Shown: in pieces, positions 1-13,930 of the stretch
Position numbering within the stretch: position 1 is the stretch's first letter
Layout of the letters: every line of letters begins with the position of its first letter
Assembly: GCA_963576565.1 (NCBI GenBank)
Contig: OY755047.1
Location: forward strand, 6,976,931 to 7,040,930
Length of the DNA stretch: 64,000 nucleotides
DNA from: Aspidapion aeneum
Lineage: Eukaryota; Arthropoda; Insecta; Coleoptera; Brentidae
Direction: 5' to 3'
The notes under the pieces: generated by a model
The model's input: the letters and a program-made list of their open reading frames with translations, nothing else
What the model was told of the DNA's origin: nothing
Database searches by the model: none
Position numbers and translations under genes: made by a program

Positions 1-749
1 ATGATAAAACTTTAATATTTTTTTGATTTAAGGTTAAAAAAAACTATTTAATATTTGAAAAAAAAGTTATAGTCCGAACCTGGAAATTTCCAACGTAATT
101 ATAAATTAAAAATTGCAAGACACACTAGTTGAACGATTTTTAGTTTATCTGTTTTGAAATGATAATTAAAAGATTTATAAATAAAGTAAAAAACGTTAAA
201 AAGTTACAAAAATAATATTATACTAATTATTTGATAACCGAACAGCAGGTCGTAAAATTTACAAAACAAAAGCGGGGAATTGACATTGTCATTTTACTTG
301 TCATTTTTGTGAATGGCTTACAATTATTTTAAACTGGCTAGAAATCGACCATATCCAGATTTTGAAAAATGTGACTGCTTCATTCAAGCAACAAAATCCC
401 AATATTTAAATGGCAGAAATATTTTTATGCAAAATGCGTTAAGAAAAATTACTCAAAAATGCCAACAATGTCTTACACAAAATGGTAATCTGAAAATTAG
501 TTATTTTTTATAATTTGTTTTTTTTTGTATTTTTCGTAGACTTTGTTTCAAATAAATCTGTAAATTAACGTAAAATCATTTTAATATGCTAAGTATCAAA
601 ACAGTTAAACTAAAAATTGTTTAACTAGCAATTTTTAGTTTATATTTATGTTGGAAATATCCAGGTTCGGACTAATTTTTTTTTATAATTATTAAATATT
701 TTTTTTGACCTTAAACCAAAAATTTTTAAAATTTTTATTATTTTATGAT
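1..749. mobile_element. Non-autonomous TIR element (MITE-like), possibly starting left of the window
   Basis: The first ~90 bases reappear inverted at about 650-749. Both arms carry the block TAGTCCGAACCTGG followed by a TTTCCAAC-like stretch, then diverge into AT-rich sequence. The interior (about 240-580) has a 66-codon open frame at 313-513 that I do not recognise and regard as chance. A further half-matching copy of the arm (CCAGGTCCG) lies near 791. No target-site duplication can be checked because the left edge is the window edge. Confidence 0.55.
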
Positions 750-1020
750 AATACTAGCATGAAACCAATCAAAATAGTAATAAAAAAAATCCAGGTCCGT
801 ATTTAATTTTTTTATGATAAATACCATATCTCAAAAATTAAACAATATTTAAAAATATTGACAACGTCATTATTTTCTTCTAAAAAAGTTGCCATAAAAA
901 TGTTTTTACAGAATAAAAGTATCTCGCAAAATAAGCGAGTTTTTAAGTTTTCAAAATTTAGAAAAAATTCAAGGAATTTATTTTGATGTTAGCGAGCTTT
1001 TGATTTAGGAAACTTGACAG

Positions 1021-1154
1021 CCTTTGAAAACAAAGAAGGCAGACTGACAGAGAGTGAAGCTGATGCATGGACAGAACAATATCTTCAAAACGACGAATCT
1101 TCAACTGTAAATAATGTTGAAACTACTTGGGCTCAAGAATTTGCTAGGGAAGAG
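1021..1154 (+). CDS. PEX5: PEX5 exon a (first visible)
   Basis: Acceptor TTGACAG at 1014-1020 and donor GAG|GTATGC. Two bases of a split codon are followed by 44 codons. Encodes the WTEQY and WAQEF PEX14-binding pentapeptides. A TTG at 1014 is only an intronic in-frame codon, not a start. Confidence 0.85.
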
Positions 1155-4100
1155 GTATGCCATGTGATTCTTTCCGCTGTTGTAAAGCGAACTATAGACT
1201 GGGCAAAAAAAAACTATGAATTTTTTGTTTGCCTGTACTTTTTTTACGTTTTGTTTGGTTTTTATTATTTTAGTCTTCATTGAAAGCTAAGGCTTATGGC
1301 CATACGACACTTTTGTCAAAATTAACATTTGAATAAAATTCAGGATAACACATAATTTTAAAATTTGTGATTTGTCAACCAGATCAGGCCTGTTAACCCT
1401 TTGGTTAATTTTGTTATTTTAGTCTTCACTGAAAGATAGGGATTATGACCATACAACACTTTTGTCAAAATTAACATTTGTATAAAATTCAGGATAACAC
1501 ATAATTTTAAAATTTGTGATTTGTCAACCAGATCAGGCCTGTTAACCCTTTGGTTAATTTTGTTATTTTAGTCTTCATTGAAAGATAGGGATTATGGCCA
1601 TACAACATTTTTGTCAAAATTAACATTTGTATAAAATTCAGGATAACACATAATTTTAAAATTTGAGATTTGTCAACCAGATCAGGCCTGTTAACCCTTT
1701 GGTTAATTTTGTTATTTTAGTCTTCATTGAAAGATAGGGATTATGGCCATACAACACTTTTGTCAAAATTAACATTTATATAAAATTCAGGATAACACAT
1801 AATTTTAAAATTTGAGATTTGTCAACCAGATCAGGCCTGTTAACCCTTTGGTTAATTTTGTTATTTTAGTCTTCACTGAAAGATAGGGATTATGACCATA
1901 CAACACTTTTGTCAAAATTAACATTTGTATAAAATTCAGGATAACACATAATTTTAAAATTTGTGATTTGTCAACCAGATCAGGCCTGTTAACCCTTTGG
2001 TTAATTTTGTTATTTTAGTCTTCATTGAAAGATAGGGATTATGGCCATACAACATTTTTGTCAAAATTAACATTTGTATAAAATTCAGGATAACACATAA
2101 TTTTAAAATTTGAGATTTGTCAACCAGATCAGGCCTGTTAACCCTTTGGTTAATTTTGTTATTTTAGTCTTCATTGAAAGATAGGGATTATGGCCATACA
2201 ACACTTTTGTCAAAATTAACATTTATATAAAATTCAGGATAACACATAATTTTAAAATTTGAGATTTGTCAACCAGATCAGGCCTGTTAACCCTTTGGTT
2301 AATTTTGTTATTTTAGTCTTCATTGAAAGATAGGGATTATGGCCATACAACATTTTTGTCAAAATTAACATTTGTATAAAATTCAGGATAACACATAATT
2401 TTAAAATTTGAGATTTGTCAACAAGATCAGGCCTGTTAACCCTTTGGTTAATTTTGTTATTTTAGTCTTTATTGAAAGATAAGGATTATGGCCATACAAC
2501 ACTTTTGTCAAAATTAACATTTGTATAAAATTCAGGATAACACATAATTTTAAAATTTGAGATTTGTCAACCAGATCAGGCCTGTTAACCCTTTGGTTAA
2601 TTTTGTTATTTTAGTCTTTATTGAAAAATAGGGATTATGGCCATACAACACTTTTGTCAAAATTAACATTTATATAAAATTCAGGATAACACATAATTTT
2701 AAAATTTGAGATTTGTCAACCAGATCAGGCCTGTTAACCCTTTGGTTAATTTTGTTATTTTAGTCTTTATTGAAAGATAGGGATTATGGCCATACAACAC
2801 TTTTGTCAAAATTAACATTTATATAAAATTCAGGATAACACATAATTTTAAAATTTGAGATTTGTCAACCAGATCAGGCCTGTTAACCCTTTGGTTAATT
2901 TTGTTATTTTAGTCTTTATTGAAAGATAGGGATTATGGCCATACAACACTTTTGTCAAAATTAACATTTATATAAAATTCAGGATAACACATAATTTTAA
3001 AATTTGAGATTTGTCAACCAGATCAGGCCTGTTAACCCTTTGGTTAATTTTGTTATTTTAGTCTTCATTGAAAGATAGGGATTATGGCCATACAACACTT
3101 TTGTCAAAATTAACATTTATATAAAATTCAGGATAACACATAATTTTAAAGTTTGAGATTTGTCAACCAGATCAGGCCTGTTAACCCTTTGGTTAATTTT
3201 GTTATTTTAGTCTTCATTGAAAGATAGGGATTATGGCGATACAACATTTTTGTCAAAATTAACATTTGTATGAAATTCAGGATAACACATAATTTTAAAA
3301 TTTGAGATTTGTCAACCAGATCAGGCCTGTTAACCCTTTGGTTAATTTTGTTATTTTAGTCTTCATTGAAAGATAGGGATTATGGCCATACAACACTTTT
3401 GTCAAAATTAACATTTGTATAAAATTCAGGATAACACATAATTTTAAAATTTGAGATTTGTCAACCAGATCAGGCCTGTTAACCCTTTGGTTAATTTTGT
3501 TATTTTAGTCTTCATTGAAAGATAGGGATTATGGCCATACAACACTTTTGTCAAAATTAACATTTGTATAAAATTCAGGATAACACATAATTTTAAAATT
3601 TGAGATTTGTCAACCAGATCAGGCCTGTTAACCCTTTGGTTAATTTTGTTATTTTTGTCTTCATTGAAAGATAGGGATTATGGCCATACAACACTTTTGT
3701 CAAAATTAACATTTGTATAAATTTCAGGATAACACATAATTTTAAAATTTGAGATTTGTCAACCAGATCAGGCCTGTTAACCCTTTGGTTAATTTTGTTA
3801 TTTTAGTCTTTATTGAAAGATAGGGATTATGGCCATACAACACTTTTGTCAAAATTAACATTTGTATAAAATTCAGGATAATGCATAATTTTAAAATTTG
3901 AGATTTGTCAACCAGATCAGGCCTGTTAACCCTTTGGTTAATTTTGTTATTTTTAACAGGAAAAACAACTATTTTGGGACCAGTGGCGCGACGACATGTT
4001 AAAGGCGAACCAAAATGACGAAAACAGCGCAAGTGCAGCATGGGTAGATGATTTTAGCTCGTATTATAACAAGGCCAATGAAAAACAGTATGAATTTAGC

Positions 4101-7100
4101 GACGATAACCCAATGTTAGAAGTGAGTGTTTTTTTTTGTGTTTCTTAATTGCAAAGATATAGGTGCTAAATAACAGAAAAGTTACATGAATCGGACAAGT
4201 ACTTTTCAAAATGTACAGGTTTTCTTATTACAATGCATATCTTTTTATTAGCTCACACTACTTCTAAACTGAAGTAGTGTGAGCTATGGTGACCTAATTT
4301 TCTCAAGAAAAAAAAGTTGCTCCGATTTCAATTTTTTTTATATATTTTTGCGTTTCAGATGATTTTGAAACTTTTTTGACACACCGTCTGTCTGTCTGTA
4401 ACGACCAACGCGCATAACTCAAAAACCGCTTACCCGATTTTAATAAAATTTGGTACCTAGCCCTGGGTCGAGATGGTCCCATTTAAAAATTAACAAAATC
4501 CACTAAACACAAGCCAAATAAAAGGGTGGGGGTATATTTCAAAAATTAGAGTTTAAGTGAGAATATGGCGTGTGGGATATCAAACGAAAGGTAATTGAGT
4601 CTGGAGTTAAACAAAATAGATTTATTTTTTTTAGAAAAAGGGTGGGGATAGATTGCAAAAATTAGAATTTAAGTCAAAACATGGCTTGTGTGGTATCAAA
4701 CGAAAGGTAATTGAGTCTGGATTTGAATAAAATATATTTAAGTTTTTAGTTATATTAGTACTATAGTACCAAGTGTGAGCTTAGGTGCCCATATATTGGC
4801 AGAGTATTTTTATTAAAACTGAAAAGAAACAGAAAACTAGATAGATAGTGTTTGATAATGATTGAGTATTAATTCAAATTCATAACACAACCACACAAGA
4901 AAAAATTTTTCGAGATCCGTAAAACGACGCTGAATCCGAATTAGGACTCACAAAAGTGCCTAGACGTCTGGAATTTTCCCCAGTGAGTCAGTTCATATGA
5001 GTTCAACGAGAAAAAGGAGGTTTTGTAGACCATCTTTACTTTTTTGACCACTGATTCGGCTCCAGCCTCAACAAATACGTAGAAATATCAATAAGGTTGT
5101 AGCGGTAGCTGAGATAAATAAATACTTTTTTAGGTGCCAGACCCTATAGAAAAAGGCTTACAAATGCTTCAAGAAGGTGACGTTCCTAGTGCAGTGCTGT
5201 GTTTTGAAGCAGCTGTCAAAAAACAGCCAGAAGACGCCAGAGCTTGGCAGTTATTGGGTTAGTAGTATGATGCATATAAAATAATCAAATAAAAAATTTA
5301 AAAAAAATTAATTAAAAAAAAATAACCTCAATACGCGCACGTCCCTGGAGTGTCAATAATAGCTTTAACATAACCTTGTTAAAGGCCGTTTGAAAGAACA
5401 TTTTATTTTCTCTAAAAAACGCTTTTAACATTTTCCCCTAAAATGCTTAGTTTTTTTGAAAACTGAATAAAACCTAAAACAACATCATTTTTTTTGATAA
5501 TCTTAAAAATAACAATTTATGGATGCCAATTAGGTGCTAACCAAGCACTTGGCCCACTTTGATGATACATTCTTTAAAAGATAATTTAATTTTCTACAAT
5601 AAAGTTGATTACACACTTTCTGTAAAATGCTTACCTTTTGAGAAAATGACATAAAACTGAATAATTTCGGTTTATTTTGCATATACTATGAAAATGCATA
5701 GGATATGGGTGTACTGCTAACACTTCAGGGTTCGTATCTCAGCAAGGGTACTACCCAGAGAACTCTATGGTATCTTATTTTATAGGCTATTAGTCAGTCT
5801 TTATTTTATGTTAATCCAGATTTTCTCAAAAATAAGTAGTTTTGAAGTTAAAGGCCAATAAATAAAAAAAATTGGTCTTAATACAAAATGGCGGCTAAAT
5901 GTTTAGCTTCATAACTCGAAAATCATTCATCTGACAAAAAAACGTACAATAGCGTTTTTGTAGATAATTTTATTGTCTTCAACTTTTGTCTAAAACTTTT
6001 TTTTCTAAAATGTACAGGGACCAAGTAATTTAAAAAAAAAACTTTTTGTGCACACCAAATCTAAGATGGCGGAGGGACCCGACCGCATATTTGTAAACGA
6101 CGTCCATGATTGCGATTCGGTTGTAGCCCGAACGCTGCCGTAACCGTGTCAATGAAGCCCTATTCTACATTGACACGGTTTGGTTACGTTGGCGATCGAT
6201 TGGCAACGGTTAGGTTTCACATTCCCTAGGATCCCGGGAAAGAGGTCAGGAGAGTATGTTTTAAAAAAATATATGTATGTTAGAAATTTACGAATTCTTT
6301 CTTAAGAAAGATTGTTCCAGAGTGATTTTTAACGAACATTTTTGCGATCACGGGTGTTAGGGGTCGTGGTTCGTTTGTCGAAAACACGTTTATCGAAAAC
6401 ATCTTTATCGAAGACATTTTGATCGAAAGTCTTAATTTCGAATGACATTTTGATCGAAAATCTTAATTTCGAATGACATTTTGATCGAAAATCTTAATTT
6501 CTATCTACATTGACACGGTTCGGTTACGTTGGCGATCGATTGACAACGGTTAGGTTTCACATTCTCTAGGATCCCGGGAAAGAGGTCAGGAGAGTATGTT
6601 TTTAAAAAATATATGTATGTTAGAAATTTACGAATTCTTTCTTAAGAAAGATTGTTCCAGAGTGATTTTTAACGAACATTTTTGCGATCACGGGTGTTAG
6701 GGGTCGTGGTTCGTTTGTCGAAAACACGTTTATCGAAAACATCTTTATCGAAGACATTTTGATCGAAAGTCTTAATTTCGAATGACATTTTGATCGAAAA
6801 TCTTAATTTCGAATGACATTTTGATCGAAAATCTTAATTTCGAATGACATTTTGATCGAAAATCTTAATTTCTATCTACATTGACACGGTTCGGTTACGT
6901 TGGCGATCGATTGGCAACGGTTAGGTTTCACATTCCCTAGGATCCCGGGAAAGAGGTCAGGAGAGTATGTTTTAAAAAAATATATGTATGTTAGAAATTT
7001 ACGAATTCTTTCTTAAGGAAGATTGTTCCAGAGTGATTTTTAACGAACATTTTTGCGATCACGGGTGTTAGGGGTCGTGGTTCGTTTGTCGAAAACACGT

Positions 7101-10100
7101 TTATCGAAAACATCTTTATCGAAGACATTTTGATCGAAAATCTTAATTTCGAATGACATTTTGATCGAAAATCTTAATTTCGAATGACATTTTGATCGAA
7201 AATCTTAATTTCGAATGACATTTTGATCGAAAATCTTAATTTCAAATGACATTTTGATCAAAAATCTTAATTTCGAATGACATTTTGATCAAAAATCTTA
7301 ATTTCGAATGACATTTTGATTGAAAATCTTAATTTCGAATGACATTTTGATCGAAAATCTTAATTTCTATCTACATTGACACGGTTCGGTTACGTTGGCG
7401 ATCGATTGACAACGGTTAGGTTTCACATTCGCTAGGATCCCGGGAAAGAGGTCAGGAGAGTATGTTTTAAAAAAATATATGTATGTTAAAAATTTACGAA
7501 TTCTTTCTTAAGAAAGATTGTTCCAGACTGATTTTTAACGAACATTTTCGCGATCACGGGTGTTAGGGGTCGCGGTTCGTTTGTCGAAAACACGTTTATC
7601 GAAAACATCTTTATCGAAGACATTTTGATCGAAAATCTTAATTTCGAATGACATTTTGATCGAAAATCTTAATTTCGAATGACATTTTGATCGAAAATCT
7701 TAATTTCGAATGACATTTTGATCGAAAATCTTAATTTCGAATGACATTTTGATCGAAAATCTTAATTTCAAATGACATTTTGATCAAAAATCTTAATTTC
7801 GAATGACATTTTAATCGAAAATCTTAATTTCGAATGACATTTTGATCGAAAATCTTAATTTCGAATGACATTTTGATCGAAAATCTTAATTTCTATCTAC
7901 ATTGACACGGTTCGGTTACGTTGGCGATCGATTGACAACGGTTAGGTTTCACATTCGCTAGGATCCCGGGAAAGAGGTCAGGAGAGTATGTTTTAAAAAA
8001 ATATATGTATGTTAGAAATTTACGAATTCTTTCTTAAGAAAGATTGTTCCAGAGTGATTTTTAACGAACATTTTTGCGATCACAGGTGTTAGGGGTCGTG
8101 GTTCGTTTGTCGAAAACACGTTTATCGAAAACATCTTTATCGAAGACATTTTGATCGAAAGTCTTAATTTCGAATGACATTTTGATCGAAAATCTTAATT
8201 TCGAATGACATTTTGATCGAAAATCTTAATTTCGAATGACATTTTGATCGAAAATCTTAATTTCTATCTACATTGACACGGTTCGGTTACGTTGGCGATC
8301 GATTGGCAACGGTTAGGTTTCACATTCCCTAGGATCCCGGGAAAGAGGTCAGGAGAGTATGTTTTAAAAAAATATATGTATGTTAGAAATTTACGAATTC
8401 TTTCTTAAGGAAGATTGTTCCAGAGTGATTTTTAACGAACATTTTTGCGATCACGGGTGTTAGGGGTCGTGGTTCGTTTGTCGAAAACACGTTTATCGAA
8501 AACATCTTTATCGAAGACATTTTGATCGAAAATCTTAATTTCGAATGACATTTTGATCGAAAATCTTAATTTCGAATGACATTTTGATCGAAAATCTTAA
8601 TTTCGAATGACATTTTGATCGAAAATCTTAATTTCAAATGACATTTTGATCAAAAATCTTAATTTCGAATGACATTTTGATCAAAAATCTTAATTTCGAA
8701 TGACATTTTGATTGAAAATCTTAATTTCGAATGACATTTTGATCGAAAATCTTAATTTCTATCTACATTGACACGGTTCGGTTACGTTGGCGATCGATTG
8801 ACAACGGTTAGGTTTCACATTCGCTAGGATCCCGGGAAAGAGGTCAGGAGAGTATGTTTTAAAAAAATATATGTATGTTAAAAATTTACGAATTCTTTCT
8901 TAAGAAAGATTGTTCCAGACTGATTTTTAACGAACATTTTCGCGATCACGGGTGTTAGGGGTCGCGGTTCGTTTGTCGAAAACACGTTTATCGAAAACAT
9001 CTTTATCGAAGACATTTTGATCGAAAATCTTAATTTCGAATGACATTTTGATCGAAAATCTTAATTTCGAATGACATTTTGATCGAAAATCTTAATTTCG
9101 AATGACATTTTGATCGAAAATCTTAATTTCGAATGACATTTTGATCGAAAATCTTAATTTCAAATGACATTTTGATCAAAAATCTTAATTTCGAATGACA
9201 TTTTAATCGAAAATCTTAATTTCGAATGACATTTTGATCGAAAATCTTAATTTCGAATGACATTTTGATCGAAAATCTTAATTTCTATCTACATTGACAC
9301 GGTTCGGTTACGTTGGCGATCGATTGACAACGGTTAGGTTTCACATTCGCTAGGATCCCGGGAAAGAGGTCAGGAGAGTATGTTTTAAAAAAATATATGT
9401 ATGTTAGAAATTTACGAATTCTTTCTTAAGAAAGATTGTTCCAGAGTGATTTTTAACGAACATTTTTGCGATCACAGGTGTTAGGGGTCGTGGTTCGTTT
9501 GTCGAAAACACGTTTATCGAAAACATCTTTATCGAAGACATTTTGATCGAAAGTCTTAATTTCGAATGACATTTTGATCGAAAATCTTAATTTCGAATGA
9601 CATTTTGATCGAAAATCTTAATTTCGAATGACATTTTGATCGAAAATCTTAATTTCTATCTACATTGACACGGTTCGGTTACGTTGGCGATCGATTGGCA
9701 ACGGTTAGGTTTCACATTCCCTAGGATCCCGGGAAAGAGGTCAGGAGAGTATGTTTTAAAAAAATATATGTATGTTAGAAATTTACGAATTCTTTCTTAA
9801 GAAAGATTGTTCCAGAGTGATTTTTAACGAACATTTTTGCGATCACAGGTGTTAGGGGTCGCGGTTCGTTTGTCGAAAACACGTTTATCGAAAACATCTT
9901 TATCGAAGACATTTTGATCGAAAATCTTAATTTCGAATGACATTTTGATCGAAAATCTTAATTTCGAATGACATTTTGATCGAAAATCTTAATTTCGAAT
10001 GACATTTTGATCGAAAATCTTAATTTCTATCTACATTGACACGGTTCGGTTACGTTGGCGATCGATTGGCAACGGTTAGGTTTCACATTCCCTAGGATCC

Positions 10101-13100
10101 CGGGAAAGAGGTCAGGAGAGTATGTTTTAAAAAAATATATGTATGTTAGAAATTTACGAATTCTTTCTTAAGAAAGATTGTTCCAGACTGATTTTTAACG
10201 AACATTTTTGCGATCACGGGTGTTAGGGGTCGCGGTTCGTTTGTCGAAAACACGTTTATCGAAAACATCTTTATCGAAGACATTTTGATCGAAAATCTTA
10301 ATTTCGAATGACATTTTGATCGAAAATCTTAATTTCGAATGACATTTTGATCGAAAATCTTAATTTCTATCTACATTGACACGGTTCGGTTACGTTGGCG
10401 ATCGATTGGCAACGGTTAGGTTTCACATTCCCTAGGATCCCGGGAAAGAGGTCAGGAGAGTATGTTTTAAAAAAATATATGTATGTTAGAAATTTACGAA
10501 TTCTTTCTTAAGAAAGATTGTTCCAGACTGATTTTTAACGAACATTTTTGCGATCACGGGTGTTAGGGGTCGCGGTTCGTTTGTCGAAAACACGTTTATC
10601 GAAAACATCTTTATCGAAGACATTTTGATCGAAAATCTTAATTTCGAATGACATTTTGATCGAAAATCTTAATTTCGAATGACATTTTGATCGAAAATCT
10701 TAATTTCTATCTACATTGACACGGTTCGGTTACGTTGGCGATCGATTGGCAACGGTTAGGTTTCACATTCCCTAGGATCCCGGGAAAGAGGTCAGGAGAG
10801 TATGTTTTAAAAAAATATATGTATGTTAGAAATTTACGAATTCTTTCTTAAGAAAGATTGTTCCAGACTGATTTTTAACGAACATTTTTGCGATCACGGG
10901 TGTTAGGGGTCGCGGTTCGTTTGTCGAAAACACGTTTATCGAAAACATCTTTATCGAAGACATTTTGATCGAAAATCTTAATTTCGAATGACATTTTGAT
11001 CGAAAATCTTAATTTCGAATGACATTTTGATCGAAAATCTTAATTTCGAATGACATTTTGATCGAAAATCTTAATTTCGAATGACATTTTGATCGAAAAT
11101 CTTAATTTCAAATGACATTTTGATCAAAAATCTTAATTTCGAATGACATTTTGATCGAAAATCTTAATTTCGAATGACATTTTGATCGAAAATCTTAATT
11201 TCGAATGACATTTTGATCGAAAATCTTAATTTCTATCTACATTGACACGGTTCGGTTACGTTGGCGATCGATTGACAACGGTTAGGTTTCACATTCGCTA
11301 GGATCCCGGGAAAGAGGTCAGGAGAGTATGTTTTAAAAAAATATATGTATGTTAGAAATTTACGAATTCTTTCTTAAGAAAGATTGTTCCAGACTGATTT
11401 TTAACGAACATTTTTGCGATCACGGGTGTTAGGGGTCGCGGTTCGTTTGTCGAAAACACGTTTATCGAAAACATCTTTATCGAAGACATTTTGATCGAAA
11501 ATCTTAATTTCGAATGACATTTTGATCGAAAATCTTAATTTCGAATGACATTTTGATCGAAAATCTTAATTTCGAATGACATTTTGATCGAAAATCTTAA
11601 TTTCGAATGACATTTTGATCGAAAATCTTAATTTCAAATGACATTTTGATCAAAAATCTTAATTTCGAATGACATTTTGATCGAAAATCTTAATTTCGAA
11701 TGACATTTTGATCGAAAATCTTAATTTCGAATGACATTTTGATCGAAAATCTTAATTTCTATCTACATTGACACGGTTCGGTTACGTTGGCGATCGATTG
11801 ACAACGGTTAGGTTTCACATTCGCTAGGATCCCGGGAAAGAGGTCAGGAGAGTATGTTTTAAAAAAATATATGTATGTTAGAAATTTACGAATTCTTTCT
11901 TAAGAAAGATTGTTCCAGAGTGATTTTTAACGAACATTTTTGCGATCACGGGTGTTAGGGGTCGTGGTTCGTTTGTCGAAAACACGTTTATCGAAAACAT
12001 CTTTATCGAAGACATTTTGATCGAAAGTCTTAATTTCGAATGACATTTTGATCGAAAATCTTAATTTCGAATGACATTTTGATCGAAAATCTTAATTTCT
12101 ATCTACATTGACACGGTTCGGTTACGTTGGCGATCGATTGGCAACGGTTAGGTTTCACATTCCCTAGGATCCCGGGAAAGAGGTCAGGAGAGTATGTTTT
12201 AAAAAAATATATGTATGTTAGAAATTTACGAATTCTTTCTTAAGAAAGATTGTTCCAGAGTGATTTTTAACGAACATTTTTGCGATCACGGGTGTTAGGG
12301 GTCGTGGTTCGTTTGTCGAAAACACGTTTATCGAAAACATCTTTATCGAAGACATTTTGATCGAAAGTCTTAATTTCGAATGACATTTTGATCGAAAATC
12401 TTAATTTCGAATGACATTTTGATCGAAAATCTTAATTTCGAATGACATTTTGATCGAAAATCTTAATTTCGAATGACATTTTGATCGAAAATCTTAATTT
12501 CAAATGACATTTTGATCAAAAATCTTAATTTCGAATGACATTTTGATCGAAAATCTTAATTTCGAATGACATTTTGATCGAAAATCTTAATTTCGAATGA
12601 CATTTTGATCGAAAATCTTAATTTCTATCTACATTGACACGGTTCGGTTACGTTGGCGATCGATTGACAACGGTTAGGTTTCACATTCTCTAGGATCCCG
12701 GGAAAGAGGTCAGGAGAGTATGTTTAAAAATACTCTGCCAATATATGGGCCCCTAAGCTCACACTAGGTACTATAGTTATAGTGTACGTGTGAGCTAATA
12801 TAACTAAAAACTGAAATATATTTTATTTAACTCCAGACTAAATTACCTTTTGTTTGATACCACACAAGCCATGTTTTGACTTAAACTCAAATTTTTGAAA
12901 TCTACCCCCACCCTTAAAAAAAACAGAAACTAAAATGGATTTTGTTAAACTCCGAACTCAATTACCTTTCGTTTGATATCACACACGCCATATTTTCACT
13001 TAAACTCTAATTTTTAAAATATACCCCCACCCTTTTTTTTTAAATAAATTAAAATGTATTTTGTTTAACTGCAGACTCAATTACCTTACGTTTGATATCA

Positions 13101-13878
13101 CACACGCCATATTTTCACATAAACTCTAATTTTTAAAATCTACCCCCACCCTTTTATTTGGTTTCTGTTCGGTGGATTTTGTTCATTTTTAAATGGGACC
13201 ATCTCGACCCAAGACCCAGTCTAGGTACCAAATTTCATTAAAATCGGCCAAGCGGTTTTTGAGTTATGCGCGTTGGTCGTTACAGACATACAGACAGACA
13301 GACAGACGGCGCAACAAAAAAGTTTCAAAATCATCTGAAACGCAAAGATATATAAAAAGTTTTGAAATCGGAGCAACTTTTTTTTCTCGAAAAAATTAGG
13401 ATCACCATAGCTCACACTACTATAGTATAGTATATGTGTGAGCTAAAAATATATGTATGTTAGAAATGTTTTCGATTAAAGTCATTCGAAAAAGTTGTAT
13501 TCGATAAAAAAGTTTTCGATTAAAGCATTATTCGATCAAAATGTCATTCGAAATTAAGATTTTCGATCAAAATGTCTTCGATAAAGATGTTTTCGATAAA
13601 TGTGTTTTCGACAAACGAACCGCGACCCGGTGTTAGTTACCCAAGCGATTTTCCAGATCGTCTGCTATTTACCAGAGATGTTCGAACGAAAGCCGACTGG
13701 CGATCTTGGGCCGGCCCTCTCCACGGTCGAAAACTCATTTTTTAGCTCACACATATACTATACTATAGTAGTGTGAGCTATAGTGATCCTAATTTTTTCG
13801 AGAAAAAAAAAGTTGCTCCGATTTTAAAAATTTTTATATATCTTTGCGTTTCAGATGATTTGAAACTTTTTTGTTGTG

Positions 13879-13930
<52 letters not shown>

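Noticed and set aside
313..513. 66-codon plus-strand frame
   Set aside because: Lies between the arms of a TIR element, no recognisable motif, no homologue I know; treated as chance.
1274..3956. CRISPR-like regular repeats
   Set aside because: Direct tandem 149-bp monomers with no unique spacers in a eukaryotic intron; a satellite.
5700..5745. tRNA-like or SINE promoter (GGTTCGTATCTC)
   Set aside because: Only a partial B box; no A box at the proper distance and no cloverleaf.
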